A stretch of DNA of 35,072 nucleotides from Stutzerimonas kirkiae. GTDB lineage: Bacteria; Pseudomonadota; Gammaproteobacteria; Pseudomonadales; Pseudomonadaceae. The translations under genes and the position numbers were made by a program. The stretch lies in the NCBI RefSeq assembly GCF_004327335.1, contig NZ_QJUO01000040.1, positions 1 to 35,072 of the forward strand. The letters run 5' to 3'. How positions within the stretch are numbered: the first letter of the stretch is position 1; every line of letters starts with the position of its first letter. Shown piece after piece: positions 33,197-35,072 of this stretch. The notes under the pieces were generated by a model. It was not told the origin of the DNA. It was given only the letters and a program-made list of their open reading frames with translations, and did not search any database.

Positions 33197-34057
33197 ATGA
33201 AAGATCGCCTGTTCGTCCTGAGCCAGTACCTGCTGCCTCATCACCTGATATCGCGCCTGGCCGGTTGCCTGGCCGAATGCCGGATGCCGTGGATCAAGAA
33301 TGGCTTCATCCGCTGGTTCATCCGGCGCTTCCAGGTCGACATGAGCCAGGCCCGGGTCGAGGAACCGACCGAGTACGAACACTTCAACGCCTTCTTCACC
33401 CGCGCCCTGAAAGACGGCGCCCGCCCCCTAGACCCGCTGCCGGGCGCCATCCTCAACCCCGCCGACGGCACCATCAGCCAGTTGGGCAGGGTCGCGCAGG
33501 GCCGCGTGTTCCAGGCCAAGGGCCACAGCTACAGCGTGATCGAGCTGCTCGGCGGCGACGCCGAACGGGCCTCGCCCTTCATGGGCGGGGACTTCGCCAC
33601 CATCTACCTCTCGCCCCGCGACTACCACCGCGTGCACATGCCCCTGAGCGGTACCCTGCGCGAGATGGTCTACGTGCCGGGCCGCATCTTCTCGGTCAAT
33701 GGCGTGACGGCACAGGGTGTGCCGGAGCTGTTCGCCCGCAACGAGCGCGTGGTCTGCCTGTTCGACACAGAACGCGGGCCGATGGCGATGGTGCTGGTCG
33801 GTGCCATGATCGTCGCCAGCATAGAAACCGTCTGGGCCGGCCTGGTCACCCCGCCACGCCGCACCCTCAAGGTGCAACGCTACGACGAAGCCGCCCGCGC
33901 GCCCATTCACCTGGAAAAAGGCGAGGAAATGGGACGTTTCAAGCTGGGTTCGACGGTCATCCTGCTGTTCGGGCCGGAACAGCTCGCCTGGGCCGAAGGA
34001 CTGGCAGCGCAGAGTCCGGTACAGATGGGCCAGCGGTTGGGGCAGCCCAGGCAATAG
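33197..34057 (+). CDS. psd: Phosphatidylserine decarboxylase proenzyme
   Basis: A 286-residue membrane-associated enzyme making phosphatidylethanolamine. It self-cleaves at LGST (250-253), where Ser252 becomes the pyruvoyl group. The triad partners Asp90 (NPADG) and His147 (YHRVHMP) are present, and [12 protein letters not shown] is typical. The start at 33197 ([10 protein letters not shown]) follows AAAAGG at good spacing; an ATG five codons upstream at 33182, overlapping the end of rhdA, is less likely. It follows rhdA closely, so the two are probably cotranscribed. Its stop codon lies inside the first heptad of a repeat element. Confidence 0.96.
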   Translation: MKDRLFVLSQYLLPHHLISRLAGCLAECRMPWIKNGFIRWFIRRFQVDMSQARVEEPTEYEHFNAFFTRALKDGARPLDPLPGAILNPADGTISQLGRVAQGRVFQAKGHSYSVIELLGGDAERASPFMGGDFATIYLSPRDYHRVHMPLSGTLREMVYVPGRIFSVNGVTAQGVPELFARNERVVCLFDTERGPMAMVLVGAMIVASIETVWAGLVTPPRRTLKVQRYDEAARAPIHLEKGEEMGRFKLGSTVILLFGPEQLAWAEGLAAQSPVQMGQRLGQPRQ

Positions 34058-34146
34058 GCTGGAGGCTGGACAGTGTGCATGCCAGCGCCCAAACCCTGTC
34101 AGGCGCTTTTTCTTGCAGCTTGTGGCTTGAAGCTTGCCGCCGCTAG
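34057..34146. repeat. Heptad element between psd and coq7
   Basis: Two GGCTGGA units (34057-34070) begin with the last base of the psd stop codon. The core CAGTGTGCATGCCAGC and CCAAACCCTGTCAGGCGCTTTT follow, then a right arm (34113-34146) whose complement reads GCGGCGGCAAGC, TTCAAGC, CACAAGC, TGCAA. The right arm runs into the coq7 stop codon, so the element fills the whole gap of this convergent pair. Confidence 0.75.
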
Positions 34147-34790
34147 ATCCGATAGGTGGTCCTGGTCATCACCTTGGCCAGCAGACTCATGGCGAACTTG
34201 ACCGGTGCCGGAAAGCGGTAACCCCCGGCATTGATCGCTGTGTTCGCATGCTGAGCCTCATCCTCGCGCATCTGCAGCAGAATGGCCCGGGACTTCTCGT
34301 CGTTGGTGGGCAGCTTCTGCAGGTGCTCGTCCAGGTGCTTGCACACCTGATCCTCGGTCGCGGCGACGAAGCCCAGGCTGACACGGTCGCTGATCAACCC
34401 CGCCGTCGCGCCGATACCGAAGGACAGCCCGTAGAACAGCGGGTTGAACACACTGGTGTGGCTATCCAACTGATGGATGCGCTGCTCGCACCAGGCCAAG
34501 TGGTCGACTTCTTCTTCGGCGGCATGCTCCATCGCCTTGCGCACCTTGGGCAGGCGCGCCGTCAGGGCCTGCCCCTGGTACAGCGCCTGGGCACAGACTT
34601 CTCCGGTATGGTTGATACGCATCAGCCCGGCAACGTGCCGGCTCTGGCTCTCGCTCAGCTCGGCTTCGTCCTTGAGCAACGCCGGTGACGGACGATGGGG
34701 CTGACCACTGAAAGGCAAGAGTGAACGCAATGCCGCGTCCGTCTGCATCAGCAGACGGTCGACGGGGGAGTAGTGGCGATCATTGGACAT
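34143..34790 (-). CDS. coq7: Demethoxyubiquinone (DMQ) hydroxylase Coq7
   Basis: A 215-residue ferritin-like di-iron monooxygenase for the last hydroxylation of ubiquinone synthesis. Iron ligands are visible in [47 protein letters not shown] and MREDEAQHA. The start at 34790 (MSNDRHYSP) has AGGAGG directly upstream, and the upstream in-frame stretch is repeat-derived. The length and sequence match P. aeruginosa PA0655, which I recall in a different chromosomal region, so this junction with psd is a local rearrangement relative to that species. Confidence 0.95.
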   Translation of the reverse strand: MSNDRHYSPVDRLLMQTDAALRSLLPFSGQPHRPSPALLKDEAELSESQSRHVAGLMRINHTGEVCAQALYQGQALTARLPKVRKAMEHAAEEEVDHLAWCEQRIHQLDSHTSVFNPLFYGLSFGIGATAGLISDRVSLGFVAATEDQVCKHLDEHLQKLPTNDEKSRAILLQMREDEAQHANTAINAGGYRFPAPVKFAMSLLAKVMTRTTYRI

Positions 34791-34854
34791 GGACGCCTCC
34801 TGCTGGAGAATGGGAGGCCGGTCAGGCGCCGGCGAAGGCACCAGTGTAGCAAGA

Positions 34855-34992
34855 AGCTGGAGGCTGGAGGCTGGAGGCTGGAGGCTGGACAGCGTGCGCG
34901 GCCGCACCAAAACCCTGCCACGCGCTTTCTGCCTTTTCGTCCAGGCTCCAGCGCTCTTATCGGCTCTTTACTTCCAGCTTGCCGCCGCTCTT
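34855..34992. repeat. Heptad element between gabT-like gene and coq7
   Basis: One AGCTGGA and four GGCTGGA units (34855-34889) are followed by CAGCGTGCGCGGCC, then CCAAAACCCTGCCACGCGCTTTC, AGCGCTCTTATCGGCT and CTTCCAGCTTGCCGCCGCTC. It ends directly before the TAG stop (complement of 34993-34995) of the following minus-strand gene. It shares several blocks with the elements at 28584 and 34057 and is the most complete copy, about 138 bases. Confidence 0.75.
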
Positions 34993-35072
34993 CTACGCCA
35001 GCTCGTCGAAGCACTCAGCCAGAATGGCCAGGCCCTTCTGCAGTTGCGCGTCGGGGATGGTCAGCGGCATCA
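34993..35072 (-). CDS. gabT: Class III aminotransferase, 3' end, probably GabT (partial)
   Basis: Only the last 26 codons are inside the window, reading MPLTIPDAQLQKGLAILAEC then FDELA and stop. This resembles the C-terminus of 4-aminobutyrate aminotransferase (E. coli GabT has LVPLTIEDAQIRQGLEI). GabT is a PLP enzyme transferring the amino group of GABA to 2-oxoglutarate. The catalytic region lies outside the window, so other class III aminotransferases remain possible. Confidence 0.65.
   Translation of the reverse strand, partial: MPLTIPDAQLQKGLAILAECFDELA

Overview
The window is a GC-rich chromosomal segment from a member of the Pseudomonadaceae (Pseudomonas in the broad sense). The gene order alr-dnaB-rplI-DUF2232-rpsR-rpsF-rlmB-rnr-tRNA(Leu)-purA-hisZ-hflC-hflK-hflX-hfq-miaA, then orn, motB-motA, HDOD gene, rhodanese and psd, is the order I recall around PA4930-PA4957 of P. 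aeruginosa. The slyD/gpx/ackA/pta block recalls PA0835-PA0838. Individual proteins (XenA, RhdA, Coq7, Psd, HisZ) are also of the Pseudomonas type. No species can be named from this alone.

Left part (1-9.6 kb): the 5' end of a group IIC-like intron on the minus strand sits directly behind the terminator of an acetyl-CoA hydrolase/CoA-transferase gene. Next come a XenA-type old yellow enzyme with a divergent ArsR-family repressor gene sharing one promoter/operator, a glutathione peroxidase, SlyD, and the acetate pathway genes ackA and pta. Alanine racemase and dnaB follow on the other strand.

Middle part (9.6-27 kb): a long run of mostly minus-strand housekeeping genes. It covers DNA replication (dnaB), ribosomal proteins L9, S18 and S6 with a membrane protein, 23S rRNA methylation (rlmB), RNase R, purine and histidine synthesis (purA, hisZ) and the hfq regulon core (miaA, hfq, hflX, hflK, hflC). 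Inserted into this run are a PAS-DHp-receiver protein lacking an ATPase domain, a DMT-family transporter, and two identical tRNA-Leu(CAG) genes behind a strong promoter.

Right part (27-35 kb): a TorF-type outer-membrane porin preceded by a convincing NtrC/sigma-54 control region occupies the place where amiB-mutL would be expected. It is followed by oligoribonuclease, the flagellar stator genes motA-motB, an HDOD-domain protein, rhodanese RhdA, phosphatidylserine decarboxylase, the ubiquinone hydroxylase Coq7 and the 3' end of a GabT-like aminotransferase gene.

The most distinctive non-coding feature is a family of heptanucleotide-repeat elements (units such as GCGGCAA, GCTGCAA, GGCTGGA, GCTTCAA). 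They fill gaps between gene 3' ends, especially convergent pairs, and at three places share a longer common core. No phage, CRISPR array or complete insertion sequence was seen, and most of the window is conserved core genome.
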